Shown here one piece after another: positions 42,267-53,254 of a DNA stretch of 64,000 nucleotides (positions are counted from its first letter, which is position 1; the number at the start of each line of letters is the position of its first letter). The position numbers were made by a program, and so were the translations under genes. The DNA is from an uncultured Macellibacteroides sp. (GTDB lineage: Bacteria > Bacteroidota > Bacteroidia > Bacteroidales > Tannerellaceae): the NCBI RefSeq assembly GCF_963667135.1, contig NZ_OY762974.1, forward strand, positions 1,054,001 to 1,118,000, written 5' to 3'. The notes beneath the pieces were generated by a model. That model was not told the DNA's origin and ran no database searches. It worked only from the letters and a program-made list of their open reading frames with translations.

Positions 42267-44210
42267 ATGTTTCGAGCAAAACGATTATATACATTTATGC
42301 TACAGACTTTTCTGCCATTGTTTGCAATGACATTTGGTATCTGTCTGTTTATTGTACTTATGCAATTTTTGTGGAGGTACATTGATGATTTAGTGGGAAA
42401 AGGGCTGGAGCTCCCCGTCCTGGCCGAGTTGTTCTTTTATGCCGGACTATTCATGGTTCCCACGGCTTTACCTCTGGCTATCCTTCTGGCTTCGTTAATG
42501 ACTTTTGGTAATCTTGGCGAAAGGCTGGAATTACTGGCTATGAAGGCTGCAGGAATCTCCCTTACTCACATTATGCGTCCACTGATAATTACGCTGTTGA
42601 TTGTTAGCGGGACAGCTTTTGTTTTTCAAAACAACATCATGCCTGTGGTGCAGGTTAAATTATTCTCCCTTCTCTTTTCCATGCGCGAGAAATCGCCCGA
42701 GCTTGATATTCCGGAAAGTACGTTCTATAATGGGATTACCGGGTTTAATGTTTATGTAAAAGAAAAAGACAATAAGACCGGACTTCTTAAAGACATGATG
42801 ATATATGATTATTCGGAAGGGTTCAACAACGCCCGGGTAATTGTAGCCGACTCGGGTAGGCTGAAAACATCGGCCGATAAAATGTTTCTGGTACTCTCAC
42901 TCTATAACGGCGAATCGTTCGAAAACCTGAAAAGTCAGGGGTCGTCCGATATTACCACTGCCGTTCCTTACAGAAGGGAAACCTTCGGGTACCGGGAAGT
43001 GCTTATCGAGTTTAATGCCAACTTCACCCGTACAGACGAGTCGTTCATGCAAAATATGTATGTCGGAAAGAATCTGAAGGATCTTCGGACCTCCATCGAT
43101 TCCATGAATCTGCGTATAGACAGCGTTAAAATGGATAACGCGCGAACCATCTATGAGTTTTCCTATAAGAAATCGTTCAGCGCCGAACGGTTGGCAAAGA
43201 TGAAGGCCGGAGCAGACACGGTGATGCTTGCTGATGCAGGAAAGAAGAATGCTTCGCTGGCATTAAATTTCGACAGCTTATATACTGTTTCTTCGCCGGC
43301 AACAAAAGCTTCTTTACTTGGGAGAGCCAAATCGGCTGTGGAATCCATTAAAGCAGATTATTACTTCAGAGCCTCTACGCTCGAAGATGATGCATACAAA
43401 ATACGCCGTCATGTAATTGAGTGGCATAAAAAGTTTACCCTATCATTTGCTTGTCTCGTGTTCTTCTTTATCGGTGCCCCTCTGGGTGCAATTATACGGA
43501 AAGGGGGACTGGGTACGCCTGTGGTTATTTCGGTAATATTGTTTATCATATACTATATTATCGATAACGTTGGGTTCAAAATGGCGCGCAGTGGTGTATG
43601 GGAAGAGTGGGAAGGAATGTGGTTAAGCTCGGCCGTATTGGCTCCTCTTGGCATATTCCTTACGTACAAAGCAGCCCACGATTCGGTAATACTTAACGCG
43701 GATACCTATATTAACTGGTTCAAAAAATTAGTCGGAAAAGGCGAAAGCAGAAAGATTGAAAGAAAAGAGGTGATCATGACTCCTCCGGATTACAGCAATG
43801 TTTTGGAGCGTATCGACAACCTGACAGGACTTTGCGCATCATTTCTTGAATCGAACAAATCCCGCGTGGGCTACATCTCCTTCTGGAGAAAAGGAGGAAG
43901 AAACAAAGAGGCCGTATTGATAGCCTCATTATTGGAAGATATCGTGGAAGAATTAGCAAATTCGGAACATATATTGCTGCTTAACAAGCTTATGGATTAC
44001 CCCTATCTCAACGGGTATAGCAAACGTAGAGAAGCTCTTTCTGAAACGTTGAATCTCATTATTGCGATTGTACTTCCTTTAGGTGTACCTTTCTATTTCT
44101 TTGAAATGTACAACCGAAAGTTACTAATTCACGACATCAAAGTGGTACAAAAGATAAGTATTGAGGTAAAACAGATTATTATTGAAAACATTCAAGCAAA
44201 ACAAATATGA
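42267..44210 (+). CDS. LptF/LptG-family lipopolysaccharide export permease
   Basis: A 647-residue inner-membrane protein of the LptF/G family, part of the ABC machine that pulls LPS from the inner membrane. The N-terminus ([20 protein letters not shown], then [20 protein letters not shown]) is typical. Three hydrophobic segments lie within about the first 130 residues. A long periplasmic beta-rich part follows (about 130-380), then hydrophobic segments at about 390-490 ([20 protein letters not shown]). The C-terminal ~150 residues extend beyond the family norm and are partly soluble, with one more hydrophobic stretch near 610. It overlaps ribBA by 4 nt. Confidence 0.9.
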   Translation: MFRAKRLYTFMLQTFLPLFAMTFGICLFIVLMQFLWRYIDDLVGKGLELPVLAELFFYAGLFMVPTALPLAILLASLMTFGNLGERLELLAMKAAGISLTHIMRPLIITLLIVSGTAFVFQNNIMPVVQVKLFSLLFSMREKSPELDIPESTFYNGITGFNVYVKEKDNKTGLLKDMMIYDYSEGFNNARVIVADSGRLKTSADKMFLVLSLYNGESFENLKSQGSSDITTAVPYRRETFGYREVLIEFNANFTRTDESFMQNMYVGKNLKDLRTSIDSMNLRIDSVKMDNARTIYEFSYKKSFSAERLAKMKAGADTVMLADAGKKNASLALNFDSLYTVSSPATKASLLGRAKSAVESIKADYYFRASTLEDDAYKIRRHVIEWHKKFTLSFACLVFFFIGAPLGAIIRKGGLGTPVVISVILFIIYYIIDNVGFKMARSGVWEEWEGMWLSSAVLAPLGIFLTYKAAHDSVILNADTYINWFKKLVGKGESRKIERKEVIMTPPDYSNVLERIDNLTGLCASFLESNKSRVGYISFWRKGGRNKEAVLIASLLEDIVEELANSEHILLLNKLMDYPYLNGYSKRREALSETLNLIIAIVLPLGVPFYFFEMYNRKLLIHDIKVVQKISIEVKQIIIENIQAKQI

Positions 44211-45424
44211 GCGAGATTAAATTAAACACCATCGAAGAAGCGATAGAAGATTTCCGCCAAGGAAAGTTTTTAATTGTTGTAGACGATGAAGATCGCGAAA
44301 ATGAAGGCGACTTTATTGTTGCTGCCGAAAAGATAACCCCCGAAAAGGTTAACTTCATGCTCACGCACGGACGTGGTGTATTATGTGCACCAATTACAGA
44401 AGAACGTTGTCGTGATCTTGAACTTGATATGCAGGTTACAACTAACACATCTCTCCTTGAAACTCCTTTTACCGTAACGGTGGACCTGTTAGGCGGAGGT
44501 TGTACAACAGGCGTTTCCATGTTTGATCGTGCCCAAACCATTTTGGCTTTGGCTGATCCTAAAACAAAACCTTCGGATCTGGGACGTCCCGGTCATGTTA
44601 ATCCCCTTCGCGCCCGTTCACGTGGTGTATTGCGCCGTTCAGGCCATACAGAAGCGGCAGTAGACCTGGCTCGTCTGGCTGGTTTACAGCCTGCCGGAGC
44701 GTTAATTGAAATAATTAACGAAGATGGTACCATGGCTCGTCTGCCCGAATTAATGGAAGTATCTAAGAAATTTGATATCAAGATTATTTGCATAAAGGAT
44801 CTGATAGCTTACCGTTTGCAAACCGAATCGATTGTTGATAAGGGCGAAGAGGTAGACATGCCAACAGAATATGGTCATTTCCGGTTAATTCCTTTCCGTC
44901 AGAAAAGTAATGGCCGCGAACATATCGCTCTTATTAAGGGTGAATTTACAAAAGACGAACCTATCCTGGTTCGCGTACACTCCTCTTGTGCTACAGGTGA
45001 TATCTTTGGATCTATGCGTTGCGAATGTGGCGAACAGCTTCACAAGTCGATGCAGCTTATAGAAAAAGAGGGAAAAGGTGTTGTTGTTTACCTGAATCAG
45101 GAAGGTCGCGGCATTGGTTTGATGGAAAAGATCAAAGCGTATAAATTGCAGGAAAATGGTTTGGATACTGTAGATGCCAACGTTCATTTGGGTCACCAGC
45201 CCGACGAACGTGACTATGGCGTGGGTGCACAGATCTTACGCTCTATCGGTGTAACAAAAATGAGATTGATTACCAACAATCCGATTAAACGAATCGGACT
45301 GGAGGCTTACGGACTTCATATTGTAGAAAATATACCCATGGAAATTAAGCCAAACGAGTACAATGCTTTCTATATGAGAACAAAGAAGGAACGTATGGGT
45401 CACATATTGCACAATATCAAATAA
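44207..45424 (+). CDS. ribBA: Bifunctional DHBP synthase/GTP cyclohydrolase II
   Basis: A 405-residue enzyme for the first steps of riboflavin synthesis. The N-terminal RibB domain (about 1-205) makes 3,4-dihydroxy-2-butanone 4-phosphate; motifs include [26 protein letters not shown] and [20 protein letters not shown]. The C-terminal RibA domain (about 210-405) opens the GTP ring; the zinc-binding Cys set is [18 protein letters not shown], and [18 protein letters not shown] is the catalytic stretch. It starts inside the permease stop (ATGA), so translation is coupled. All catalytic residues are present. Confidence 0.96.
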   Translation: MSEIKLNTIEEAIEDFRQGKFLIVVDDEDRENEGDFIVAAEKITPEKVNFMLTHGRGVLCAPITEERCRDLELDMQVTTNTSLLETPFTVTVDLLGGGCTTGVSMFDRAQTILALADPKTKPSDLGRPGHVNPLRARSRGVLRRSGHTEAAVDLARLAGLQPAGALIEIINEDGTMARLPELMEVSKKFDIKIICIKDLIAYRLQTESIVDKGEEVDMPTEYGHFRLIPFRQKSNGREHIALIKGEFTKDEPILVRVHSSCATGDIFGSMRCECGEQLHKSMQLIEKEGKGVVVYLNQEGRGIGLMEKIKAYKLQENGLDTVDANVHLGHQPDERDYGVGAQILRSIGVTKMRLITNNPIKRIGLEAYGLHIVENIPMEIKPNEYNAFYMRTKKERMGHILHNIK

Positions 45425-45458
45425 TTGTCAATAAGTTGCACATTTCGATTCAATTGTT

Positions 45459-45466
45459 TATTTTTG
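45459..45466 (+). promoter_or_regulatory. Putative promoter of the aminotransferase gene
   Basis: TATTTTTG (-7) with TTG at 45435-45437, 21 bp upstream. The ATG is 40 bp downstream. Confidence 0.6.
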
Positions 45467-45505
45467 TCACGATAATACAAAACAATCAATACAAATAGAA
45501 TTGGT

Positions 45506-46699
45506 ATGACACAAGTTTCAGATCGTTTAGCAAGTTTATCGCCATCGGAAACACTGGCGATGTCTCAGAAGAGTAACGAACTTAAGGCTCAGGGAATCGA
45601 TGTAATTAACCTAAGTGTAGGTGAACCTGATTTCTATACACCTGATCATATAAAGGAAGCGGCTAAAAAAGCAGTAGACGATAATTACTCGTTCTATTCT
45701 CCCGTTCCCGGTTATCTTGATTTACGTAAAGCAATCGTTGCCAAGTTGAAAAAAGAGAACGGTCTGACATACACTACAGATCAGATTATCGTTTCTGGTG
45801 GTGCCAAACAATCTGTTTGTAATGTATTGCTAAGCATTATCGGTCCGGGCGACGAAGTAATTGTGCCGGCTCCTTATTGGGTTAGCTACGTTGAAATGGT
45901 GAAACTTGCCGAAGGTACAAATGTAGTTATTTCTGCAGGTATCGAACAGGACTTTAAGATTACTCCTGCTCAGCTGGAAGCTGCCATCACACCTAAATCA
46001 AAAGCAATCATACTTTGCTCTCCCTCTAATCCTACCGGAAGCGTATACAGCAAGGAAGAATTAGCCGGATTGGCAGAAGTACTGGCCAAATATCCCAACA
46101 TTATCATCCTTTCGGACGAGATCTACGAACACATTAACTACGTGGGCAAACACGAAAGTATTGCTCAGTTCGAGTCTGTACGTGATCGTGTTGTTGTTAT
46201 CAATGGTGTTTCCAAGGCATATGCCATGACTGGCTGGCGTATTGGTTTCATCGCTGCTCCTCTTTGGATTGCCAAAGCTTGTAACAAGCTTCAGGGACAA
46301 TACACTTCTGGTCCTTGCTCTGTTGCACAGAAGGCTGCCGAAGTGGCTTTCTCCGGCGATCAGTCTTGCGTTGAAGAGATGCGTCAGGCATTCCTTCGCC
46401 GTCGCGATTTGGTTGTAAAATTGAGTCAGGATATTCCGGGTATCAAAGTAAATGTTCCTCAGGGAGCTTTCTACTTATTCCCCGAAGTTAGTTCGTATTA
46501 TGGCAAAAGCGCGGGCGACCGTACAATCAACGATGCAGGCGATTTGGCTATGTATCTTCTGGAAGTTGGTCACGTTGCCACTGTTGGCGGCGCAGCTTTC
46601 GGCGCACCCGAATGCATTCGCTTCTCTTATGCCACATCAGACGAAAACCTGATTGAGGCTATCAAACGAATCAAAAACGCATTGGCCGCATTGAAATAA
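45506..46699 (+). CDS. Pyridoxal-phosphate aminotransferase, aspartate-type
   Basis: A 397-residue class I/II aminotransferase. The sequence opens with SDRLASLSPSETLAMSQKSN. PLP-binding features are VINLSVGEPDF, SPSNPTGSVYS, ILSDEIYEHINY and the Schiff-base Lys in VINGVSKAYAMTGWRIGF (about 230). The C-terminal Arg in CIRFSYATS (about 370) binds the substrate carboxylate. It belongs to the aspartate aminotransferase Ib group, which also includes prephenate-type enzymes, so the exact amino acid pair is likely but not certain. It is followed by a strong terminator. Confidence 0.94.
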   Translation: MTQVSDRLASLSPSETLAMSQKSNELKAQGIDVINLSVGEPDFYTPDHIKEAAKKAVDDNYSFYSPVPGYLDLRKAIVAKLKKENGLTYTTDQIIVSGGAKQSVCNVLLSIIGPGDEVIVPAPYWVSYVEMVKLAEGTNVVISAGIEQDFKITPAQLEAAITPKSKAIILCSPSNPTGSVYSKEELAGLAEVLAKYPNIIILSDEIYEHINYVGKHESIAQFESVRDRVVVINGVSKAYAMTGWRIGFIAAPLWIAKACNKLQGQYTSGPCSVAQKAAEVAFSGDQSCVEEMRQAFLRRRDLVVKLSQDIPGIKVNVPQGAFYLFPEVSSYYGKSAGDRTINDAGDLAMYLLEVGHVATVGGAAFGAPECIRFSYATSDENLIEAIKRIKNALAALK

Positions 46700-46720
46700 G
46701 TCAATAAAACAATCAACAAT

Positions 46721-46760
46721 AATAAAGCCTGGATCTCCTTTGTGAGATTCAGGCTTTATT
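46721..46760 (+). terminator. Terminator after the aminotransferase gene
   Basis: AATAAAGCCTG...ATCTC pairs with GAGAT...CAGGCTTTATT, followed by T-rich sequence, 22 nt after the stop. Confidence 0.9.
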
Positions 46761-46814
46761 TTATCCTTTGCGGGACTTCCGGTAACCAGTTACAAACGAT
46801 ATAAAGCAAAAAAG

Positions 46815-46848
46815 AAAGGGCTGTCTCTGTATAGAGACAGCCCTTTGC
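46815..46848. terminator. Terminator after the SusD-like gene
   Basis: AAAGGGCTGTCTCT and AGAGACAGCCCTTT form a perfect 14-bp stem with a short loop. It follows the susD-like stop on the minus strand by about 25 nt. Confidence 0.9.
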
Positions 46849-46871
46849 TTGTTATAATTGTTGGTTAATTA

Positions 46872-48527
46872 TCAAAAGTTTCCTTTTGCAACATCCCACC
46901 ATAGACGAGTACCAATATTATCGGCACCACCCAGCAAGTTAACACCCGAAGCAACACCAGCAGGGTTGTTGTTGCGTTCGTCAAGACAAAAAGGCAAACG
47001 CTTGATGAAATCGCCTTCTGCTACTAAACCAGCGCTGCGGTTTTCTACAATCGGGAACAGCTTGGGATAACCTGTACGACGGAATTCGCTCCATGCTTCC
47101 TGACCTTCGGGGAACATAGCAATCCATTTCTGGGTAATAATCTTCTGAAGGTTTGTTTCATTGTCGCCGCCAAACTTCACGGTTACATTGTTCATCGCTG
47201 CAATGTTAAGATCAGAATTGTATGGGTCTACGTAATCCTGAGCCATACGTGTATTGTCGTTTACATAATCGTTGTAACTAGCTTCGACACCATATTCCGC
47301 AAGTGAAACACGAATCCCTTCATTATAAAGAGATTCGGCATCGCCACCCATAGCCCAGCCGCGAAGAGCGCCTTCGGCACGCAGAAAGTAAGCTTCTGCC
47401 ACTTTCATAATTGGCAATGGATATTTATCAGAAAGGACTGTCGTACCAATCTCAACCGTAGGAATCGAATACATCTTGTAAACTGCAGACGAAGGGACAG
47501 CAAATCCGTTACGGATACCATGAACCTCACCAATTGAGTTTGTTGCGTTACCATTCTTATCTGTAATATCGATCTGTTGTTTGTTAGAATCCAGTTTCCA
47601 ACCAACAGGCAACACCATCTTGGTTAGACGTGGGTCGTTGTATCCTTTCAAGATAGATTCGAAAGAAGCACCTACACAGCAGTCGTTATAGTCGCGTGCA
47701 ATAATCATCAACGGGTTGCGGGTATTTGCATCCTTTACCTCGATATTAGCATCGGCAGCTGTAAGTACGCCGTATTTGTTGGCTACTGCAGCCTCAGCCT
47801 GAGCTTTTGCAAGTGCCGGAGCAACCTTAACAACACGCATTGCTAAACGTAGACGTAGTGTATTGGCGAAACGCAACCAGGTGGTGTGACTTCTTCCACA
47901 CATCTTGTCGAAAGTAAGACGTGTTGACTGATCGCCGTTAGCATCCACAAAAGCGGTAAGTGCATTGATTGACTCTTCCAGATCTGCAAAGAAAGATTTA
48001 TAGATATCTTCCTGGCTATCATATTCTACAGACAAACCTCCCTGCATTGATTTTGAATAAGGGATAGGTCCGTATACATCCGTTACCTTGGACATACCTG
48101 CTACACGCAAAATCTTGGCGATAGCGATATAATCGGGCTCTTGTGTAGATTTCAGAATATTGCTAACAGGTTTCATTACATGAAGCAGACCGTAGTTCAG
48201 CGTAAAGCTGTTCCATCCGTCTACCATAGAATACAAACTGTTATTATTATTGGAATTAAAAGCAGTTGGTACAGCAAGATAACCGGAATACAAGTCGGCA
48301 TTCAGGTTCTGAATCAGCTGATACTCCCAGTTACCGTTCGACTGGTTGTAATAAATAGACAACTGCGGTTCGTTGAAATAAGTAGACAACGGAAGATCTG
48401 CAACACCCAAACCGGTTGGATTACTGTTAAGCTCTTCGAAATTACCTGTACATGACGACAAGCCCATTGCTGCCGAAACCATTAAAAGAGAAACTCTTTT
48501 GATATTTATTATAATTGATGTTTTCAT
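46872..48527 (-). CDS. SusD/RagB-family nutrient-binding lipoprotein
   Basis: A 551-residue surface lipoprotein that caps its TonB partner. A signal ends in a lipobox GLSSC (about 22-26). The rest is the SusD fold, of the SusD-like 2 subgroup, judging from NFEELNSNPTGLGVADLPLS near the N-terminus. Tetratricopeptide-like helical stretches include CGRSHTTWLRFANTLRLRLA and MKVAEAYFLRAEGALRGWAM. The C-terminal GQEAWSEFRRTGYPKLFP is typical of the family. It lies 14 nt after the SusC-like gene. No glycoside hydrolase or regulator adjoins it, so the ligand could be a glycan or a peptide. Confidence 0.93.
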   Translation of the reverse strand: MKTSIIINIKRVSLLMVSAAMGLSSCTGNFEELNSNPTGLGVADLPLSTYFNEPQLSIYYNQSNGNWEYQLIQNLNADLYSGYLAVPTAFNSNNNNSLYSMVDGWNSFTLNYGLLHVMKPVSNILKSTQEPDYIAIAKILRVAGMSKVTDVYGPIPYSKSMQGGLSVEYDSQEDIYKSFFADLEESINALTAFVDANGDQSTRLTFDKMCGRSHTTWLRFANTLRLRLAMRVVKVAPALAKAQAEAAVANKYGVLTAADANIEVKDANTRNPLMIIARDYNDCCVGASFESILKGYNDPRLTKMVLPVGWKLDSNKQQIDITDKNGNATNSIGEVHGIRNGFAVPSSAVYKMYSIPTVEIGTTVLSDKYPLPIMKVAEAYFLRAEGALRGWAMGGDAESLYNEGIRVSLAEYGVEASYNDYVNDNTRMAQDYVDPYNSDLNIAAMNNVTVKFGGDNETNLQKIITQKWIAMFPEGQEAWSEFRRTGYPKLFPIVENRSAGLVAEGDFIKRLPFCLDERNNNPAGVASGVNLLGGADNIGTRLWWDVAKGNF

Positions 48528-48541
48528 AAATAATTCCGTTT

Positions 48542-51500
48542 TTAGAATGTTGCTTTCAAGTTAAAACCAAAACTACGGGTTGAAGGAAGAGCGAAATAAT
48601 CGATACCCTGATATCCGTTTGAGGTAGACATTGACATCTCAGGATCGTTAGGAGAATCCTTATAGATAAAGAACAAGTTACGTCCTACAAGGTTAATACT
48701 AAGATTCTTTGAAACACCCAGTAAGTTACGGAATGTATAACCCAAAGAAAGCTCGCGCATACGGAAGTTCGTAGCAGAATATACATACTGATCGCCTGCT
48801 CCGCCGTTAGCACCAACTGTAGAATAGTATTTATAAGCATCAATCATTGTTCCGTTACCAGCATCTACACCGCCATTATCGCGGGCATTTGCAGATTCTT
48901 CAGAAACACCGTAAGAGTCCAGAGTTGCCTGTGTAGCACTTACCGTATTGCCTCCGATACGACCATCAAACAAGAAATAAAGAGAATAGTCTTTATAGTT
49001 GAATGTGTTGCTCAATCCAAGATTCCACTTTGAGTTTACATTACCAACATATTCTTTATTTGCAGAAAGCTGCGGTCTGCCGTTGTTATCGGTAACAATC
49101 ACTCCATTTTCGTCTTTCATTAGTTTCTTAGCATAGATATCGCCAAATGAACCACCCTTTACCAAACGGAAGTCGTATCCACGGGCGCTACCGATATTTA
49201 CATAATCCAAACGATCGTCGAGATTCTTGATTTCGTTATCATTATAAGAGATATTGAACGAACCCTTCCAGGTTAAATCGCTTGTGATAGGATGTGAATA
49301 ACTAAATGACGTTTCGAAACCAGCATTCTGAATATCACCTGCATTAAAATAATACTGGCTGTATCCTGTTCCTGTTGGTACATTCATTGCAAAATACTGG
49401 TTTGTATTATTTGACTTATAGAAAGTGAAATCCCAGTTAAAGCGATTGTCGAACATACCCAAATCGAAACCTAGTTCAAGTGATTTTAGCTTTTCGGGCT
49501 TCATTTCAGTAAATGGAATGTTATTGTTCATGCTTACAGATCCGTTGTTAAATCCATTAAGCGGATTGGTAATATAAGCAGGCATATCATTACCTACAAT
49601 ACTGTACGAACCACGAAGCTTTAACAAATTAATTTTTTCGGACATCGGCATCATTTCATTCAATAATGCAGTTACACCAAAAGCCGGGTAAAAATAAGAA
49701 CTGTTATTTGTAAATGCCAGCGTAGACGACCAGTCGTTACGGCCTGTTACATCAACATAAATCATTCCTTTATAACCAACCTGAGCTGTTGCAAATACGG
49801 CATTAAGACGTTTCCGCGGTGATTCATAGTTCTTAACACCATTCTTTGAATCGGCGGCGATTACAAAATAGTTGGGCAATAACAATTCGCCGGTTGTATC
49901 GTAATCAAAACGAGACGTTGAATAGTCAAGGAAACTAGTACCTAAAGAGGCATTCACTTCCCATTCATTAAATGTTTTATTGAAGTTAGCCAATAAATCA
50001 CCATAGAACTGACGCATATTGTAATCGTTTACAGTATAGCGTCCGTTAGAACCGTTCATCAACACACTAGAAGTAGTGGCATATACTTTACGATCGTATT
50101 TATCGGCTGTTTTGTCATAATTAAGACGACCCTGTACATTCAGGTAATCTGTAATATCATACTTAACTGTTCCGGAAACCATCATACGATCGCGTTTCTC
50201 TGTGTGCTTGTTATTGTTCAGCACCCAGTATGGGTTTGCGGAGAAATCCTGGTTAACGTCACGATACCAGTTCTGTGCATCGTAGTTATTTACAGCATCG
50301 AATGTCTTGTAATTATTCTTATAATCAGCAAAGTCGCCGTTGGCCGGGAATGTGTACAGACCTGTAAGCGGACTGAAATATTGTCCTCCTTCCGGACGGT
50401 TTGTTCCTTTCTGAATAATATAGTTCAATGATCCGTCTACTGTAACTTTATTGTTAAACAACTTGATTGTTTCTTTCAGAGTCATGTTATGACGCTGGAA
50501 ATTATTTGTTGGTACAATACCGTTAGCATACGTATTTGCGTAAGAAGCAAATCCCTGCAATTTCTCGCCACCTCCGTTAATAGAAACAGAGTTGATAAAA
50601 GTGGCTCCTGTACGGAAGAAATCATCTACACGATTAGCACCTTTGGCTTCGCCGGTAATTTTGTCGCCCCAGCTGTTGTCCGACAAACTGCCATCGCCTA
50701 AAACTGTAGCACCATAAGTACTCTGAAGACTTGGAGCTGTTGCCTGAGATTCCATAGTTACGTTGCTTGAGAAGTCAACTCTTGCAGCACCTTCGCGGCC
50801 TTTTTTTGTTGTAATAAGAATTACACCGTTGGCTGCCATACTACCGTAAAGAGCCGCAGCAGAAGCACCCTTCAATACATTCATACTGGAGATGTCGTCC
50901 GGGTTAAGGTTAGACAAAGCATCACCTCCATCACGACCACCGTACTCACTTTCCAACTGAGTTGAAGAGTTGTTCGACATAGGCATACCGTCGATTACAA
51001 TAAGGGGTTGATTGTTTCCCTGTGCAGATTTGTTCCCACGAATCAACAACTTAGATGAACCACCGGCACCAGATGAGTTGGGCGAAATGGTTAAACCCGA
51101 AGTTTTACCTTGTAAGCTGTTAATAAGGTTTGTTTCTTTGGCACGGGTCAGTTCATCACCGCCCACACTTTGGGTAGCATAAGTCAAACTCTTTGCTTTA
51201 CGCTCAATACCCATAGCTGTAACAACGACTTCGTTAATTTTAAGTGCACCGGAAGTAAGTTCTACATTGATAACAGTTCTTTCTCCTACAGTTTCTTCTT
51301 TAGTTTCCATTCCGATGAATGAAAACGTAACCACATCACTGGCATTTACAGACAGGCTGTACTTTCCATCCAGGTCGGTAATTGTTCCATTTGTGGTTCC
51401 TTTCACAATAACATTCGCTCCAATCAGAGGCATGTTGGCATCTTTATCCATCACAACTCCGCTTATCTTTTTAGATTGCGCATATAGCACACTCGTACAT

Positions 51501-51544
51501 GTTCCAATACAGAACAGCACAAAAAACAGAAAGCTCTTTCTCAT
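48542..51544 (-). CDS. SusC/RagA-family TonB-linked outer membrane transporter
   Basis: A 1000-residue transporter. The ATG at 51544 gives the signal MRKSFLFFVLFCIGTCTSVL; an upstream Met 72 nt away would bury it. The domains are a carboxypeptidase-regulatory domain (about 28-105), the SusC signature and plug (INEVVVTAMGIERKAKSLTY, SAGAGGSSKLLIRG, PLIVIDGMPMSN, MNVLKGASAAALYG), and a barrel ending YFALPSTRSFGFNLKATF. The terminal Phe is the usual outer-membrane-assembly signal. It forms the complex with the SusD-like protein encoded next. Confidence 0.95.
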   Translation of the reverse strand: MRKSFLFFVLFCIGTCTSVLYAQSKKISGVVMDKDANMPLIGANVIVKGTTNGTITDLDGKYSLSVNASDVVTFSFIGMETKEETVGERTVINVELTSGALKINEVVVTAMGIERKAKSLTYATQSVGGDELTRAKETNLINSLQGKTSGLTISPNSSGAGGSSKLLIRGNKSAQGNNQPLIVIDGMPMSNNSSTQLESEYGGRDGGDALSNLNPDDISSMNVLKGASAAALYGSMAANGVILITTKKGREGAARVDFSSNVTMESQATAPSLQSTYGATVLGDGSLSDNSWGDKITGEAKGANRVDDFFRTGATFINSVSINGGGEKLQGFASYANTYANGIVPTNNFQRHNMTLKETIKLFNNKVTVDGSLNYIIQKGTNRPEGGQYFSPLTGLYTFPANGDFADYKNNYKTFDAVNNYDAQNWYRDVNQDFSANPYWVLNNNKHTEKRDRMMVSGTVKYDITDYLNVQGRLNYDKTADKYDRKVYATTSSVLMNGSNGRYTVNDYNMRQFYGDLLANFNKTFNEWEVNASLGTSFLDYSTSRFDYDTTGELLLPNYFVIAADSKNGVKNYESPRKRLNAVFATAQVGYKGMIYVDVTGRNDWSSTLAFTNNSSYFYPAFGVTALLNEMMPMSEKINLLKLRGSYSIVGNDMPAYITNPLNGFNNGSVSMNNNIPFTEMKPEKLKSLELGFDLGMFDNRFNWDFTFYKSNNTNQYFAMNVPTGTGYSQYYFNAGDIQNAGFETSFSYSHPITSDLTWKGSFNISYNDNEIKNLDDRLDYVNIGSARGYDFRLVKGGSFGDIYAKKLMKDENGVIVTDNNGRPQLSANKEYVGNVNSKWNLGLSNTFNYKDYSLYFLFDGRIGGNTVSATQATLDSYGVSEESANARDNGGVDAGNGTMIDAYKYYSTVGANGGAGDQYVYSATNFRMRELSLGYTFRNLLGVSKNLSINLVGRNLFFIYKDSPNDPEMSMSTSNGYQGIDYFALPSTRSFGFNLKATF

Positions 51545-51819
51545 AAAGTTTGATTTTTTAAATTTAATTTCAATCCAGCTAACACTAATCCTATATTTCA
51601 TTGAAATATAATTCATACCTATTATTTTAATAAAAGATCACACAATCGCACGCAAAAGAACATAAGAATAGACTCTTAAACAAAATGAATCCGCGAAACT
51701 GTGTAATTATTCCTTAAAAACCCTTTTTAACCTTAACATGAAGAGGTTCCTATCCTCTATTATTGTTTTAAACTTCAAATAAAATTAACATACATCACCT
51801 TTCCTGAACGATTATTTGG

Positions 51820-51853
51820 CAAATATATGTTATTTGATATTTCGTTATTCAAA
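51820..51853 (-). promoter_or_regulatory. Promoter of the susCD-like operon
   Basis: On the minus strand TTTG (51853-51850) and TATATTTG (51827-51820) are 22 bp apart. The transcript start would leave a leader of about 270 nt before the SusC start codon. That leader contains no gene I can support. Confidence 0.6.
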
Positions 51854-51889
51854 TTCATAGTTAATATTTAGCCTTGACCTATATTTTTT

Positions 51890-51897
51890 TACCTTTG
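51890..51897 (+). promoter_or_regulatory. Putative -7 element of dgt
   Basis: TACCTTTG matches TAnnTTTG, 31 bp before the dgt start. The nearest TTG is too close for a normal -33 element. Confidence 0.5.
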
Positions 51898-51928
51898 TCA
51901 AATAATGAGGTCTTAAAAGTTAAAAAAC

Positions 51929-53254
51929 ATGAACTGGAACCAATTATTATCCGATAAGCGCTTCGGAATGGAGGAATACCATGACAGGAAGCACGACAGA
52001 ACCGACTTTCAACGGGACTACGACCGCCTCATTTTCTCTGCTCCTTTCCGTCGGCTTCAAAATAAGACCCAGGTATTTCCTCTTCCGGGGAATATTTTTG
52101 TGCACAACAGACTTACACATAGTTTAGAGGTATCGTGTGTTGGGCGTTCTATGGGTAACAATATTGCCAGAGCACTAATGAAGAAATATCCGGAAGAAAG
52201 TGCCTCATTTTTAGAGATTGGTGCTATTGTTGCAGCGGCTTGCCTTGCACACGATATGGGGAATCCGCCTTTCGGTCATTCCGGCGAGCGGGCTATCTCG
52301 TCCTATTTTTCTGAAGGAAACGGGAAGAATCTTGAGATGATGGTACGGGAAGAAGGGGGCAGATGGGAAGATTTTGTTCACTTTGAAGGGAATGCCAATG
52401 CCGTAAGATTGCTTACACACCAGTTTATTGGTCGGCGGAAGGGTGGTTTTGCTATGACTTACAGCACACTTGCTTCGATAGTGAAGTACCCCTACTCTTC
52501 TGAGCTCTCGGGGAAAAACGGCAAATTCGGATACTTTCAGTCGGAAGAAAACAGCTATGCCCGGATAGCCGACGAACTGGGTATCGACTGCATACAGGAC
52601 AATCCATCTAAATATGTACGCTATCCTCTGGTTTATCTTGTTGAAGCAGCAGATGACATCTGTTATCAGATTATGGATATCGAAGATGCTTTTAAGTTAA
52701 GACTCCTTACCTGCGAAGAAACGATTGGAATGCTGCGAAACTTCTTTGATGAAGAGAAGCTTCCTCATATTAAACGCATTATGGATATGGTGGACGACAC
52801 CAACGAAAAGATTGCCTACCTGCGTTCCAGTATTATCGGACTACTTGTGGACGAATGTTCGCGTGTGTTTTTGGAAAATGAAGAAAGTCTGCTAAAAGGC
52901 ACTTTTCAATCTACGCTGATCAAGCAGGTTAATCCAAAAGCGAAAGAGGCATATGACTTATGTTCGGAAACTGCATTCAAAAAAATATACAAAGCAAAAG
53001 AGGTATTGGATATAGAATTGGCAGGTTACCGTATTTTCGGCTACCTGATTGATAGTCTGACCGAAGCCGTTATGAACCAGGATCGCGCATACAGTAAACT
53101 GCTGCTCAAGAGAATTCCGGAACAGTATAACACCAACGCACCTTCCACCTACGGGAAAATTCAGTGCGTACTTGATTACATATCGGGAATGACCGATGTA
53201 TATGCGCTTGATTTATACAGAAAGATCACAGGGATGAGCTTACCCGCTGTTTAA
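51929..53254 (+). CDS. dgt: Deoxyguanosine triphosphate triphosphohydrolase (dGTPase)
   Basis: A 441-residue HD-domain enzyme that splits dGTP to deoxyguanosine and triphosphate. The N-terminal signature is [20 protein letters not shown] then NKTQVFPL. The HD motifs are [18 protein letters not shown] (His), [19 protein letters not shown] (His-Asp) and the distal [17 protein letters not shown] (Asp). Length and motif order match the dGTPase family, in the Bacteroidota type longer than some. It converges on rsgA with a 4-nt stop overlap. Confidence 0.95.
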   Translation: MNWNQLLSDKRFGMEEYHDRKHDRTDFQRDYDRLIFSAPFRRLQNKTQVFPLPGNIFVHNRLTHSLEVSCVGRSMGNNIARALMKKYPEESASFLEIGAIVAAACLAHDMGNPPFGHSGERAISSYFSEGNGKNLEMMVREEGGRWEDFVHFEGNANAVRLLTHQFIGRRKGGFAMTYSTLASIVKYPYSSELSGKNGKFGYFQSEENSYARIADELGIDCIQDNPSKYVRYPLVYLVEAADDICYQIMDIEDAFKLRLLTCEETIGMLRNFFDEEKLPHIKRIMDMVDDTNEKIAYLRSSIIGLLVDECSRVFLENEESLLKGTFQSTLIKQVNPKAKEAYDLCSETAFKKIYKAKEVLDIELAGYRIFGYLIDSLTEAVMNQDRAYSKLLLKRIPEQYNTNAPSTYGKIQCVLDYISGMTDVYALDLYRKITGMSLPAV

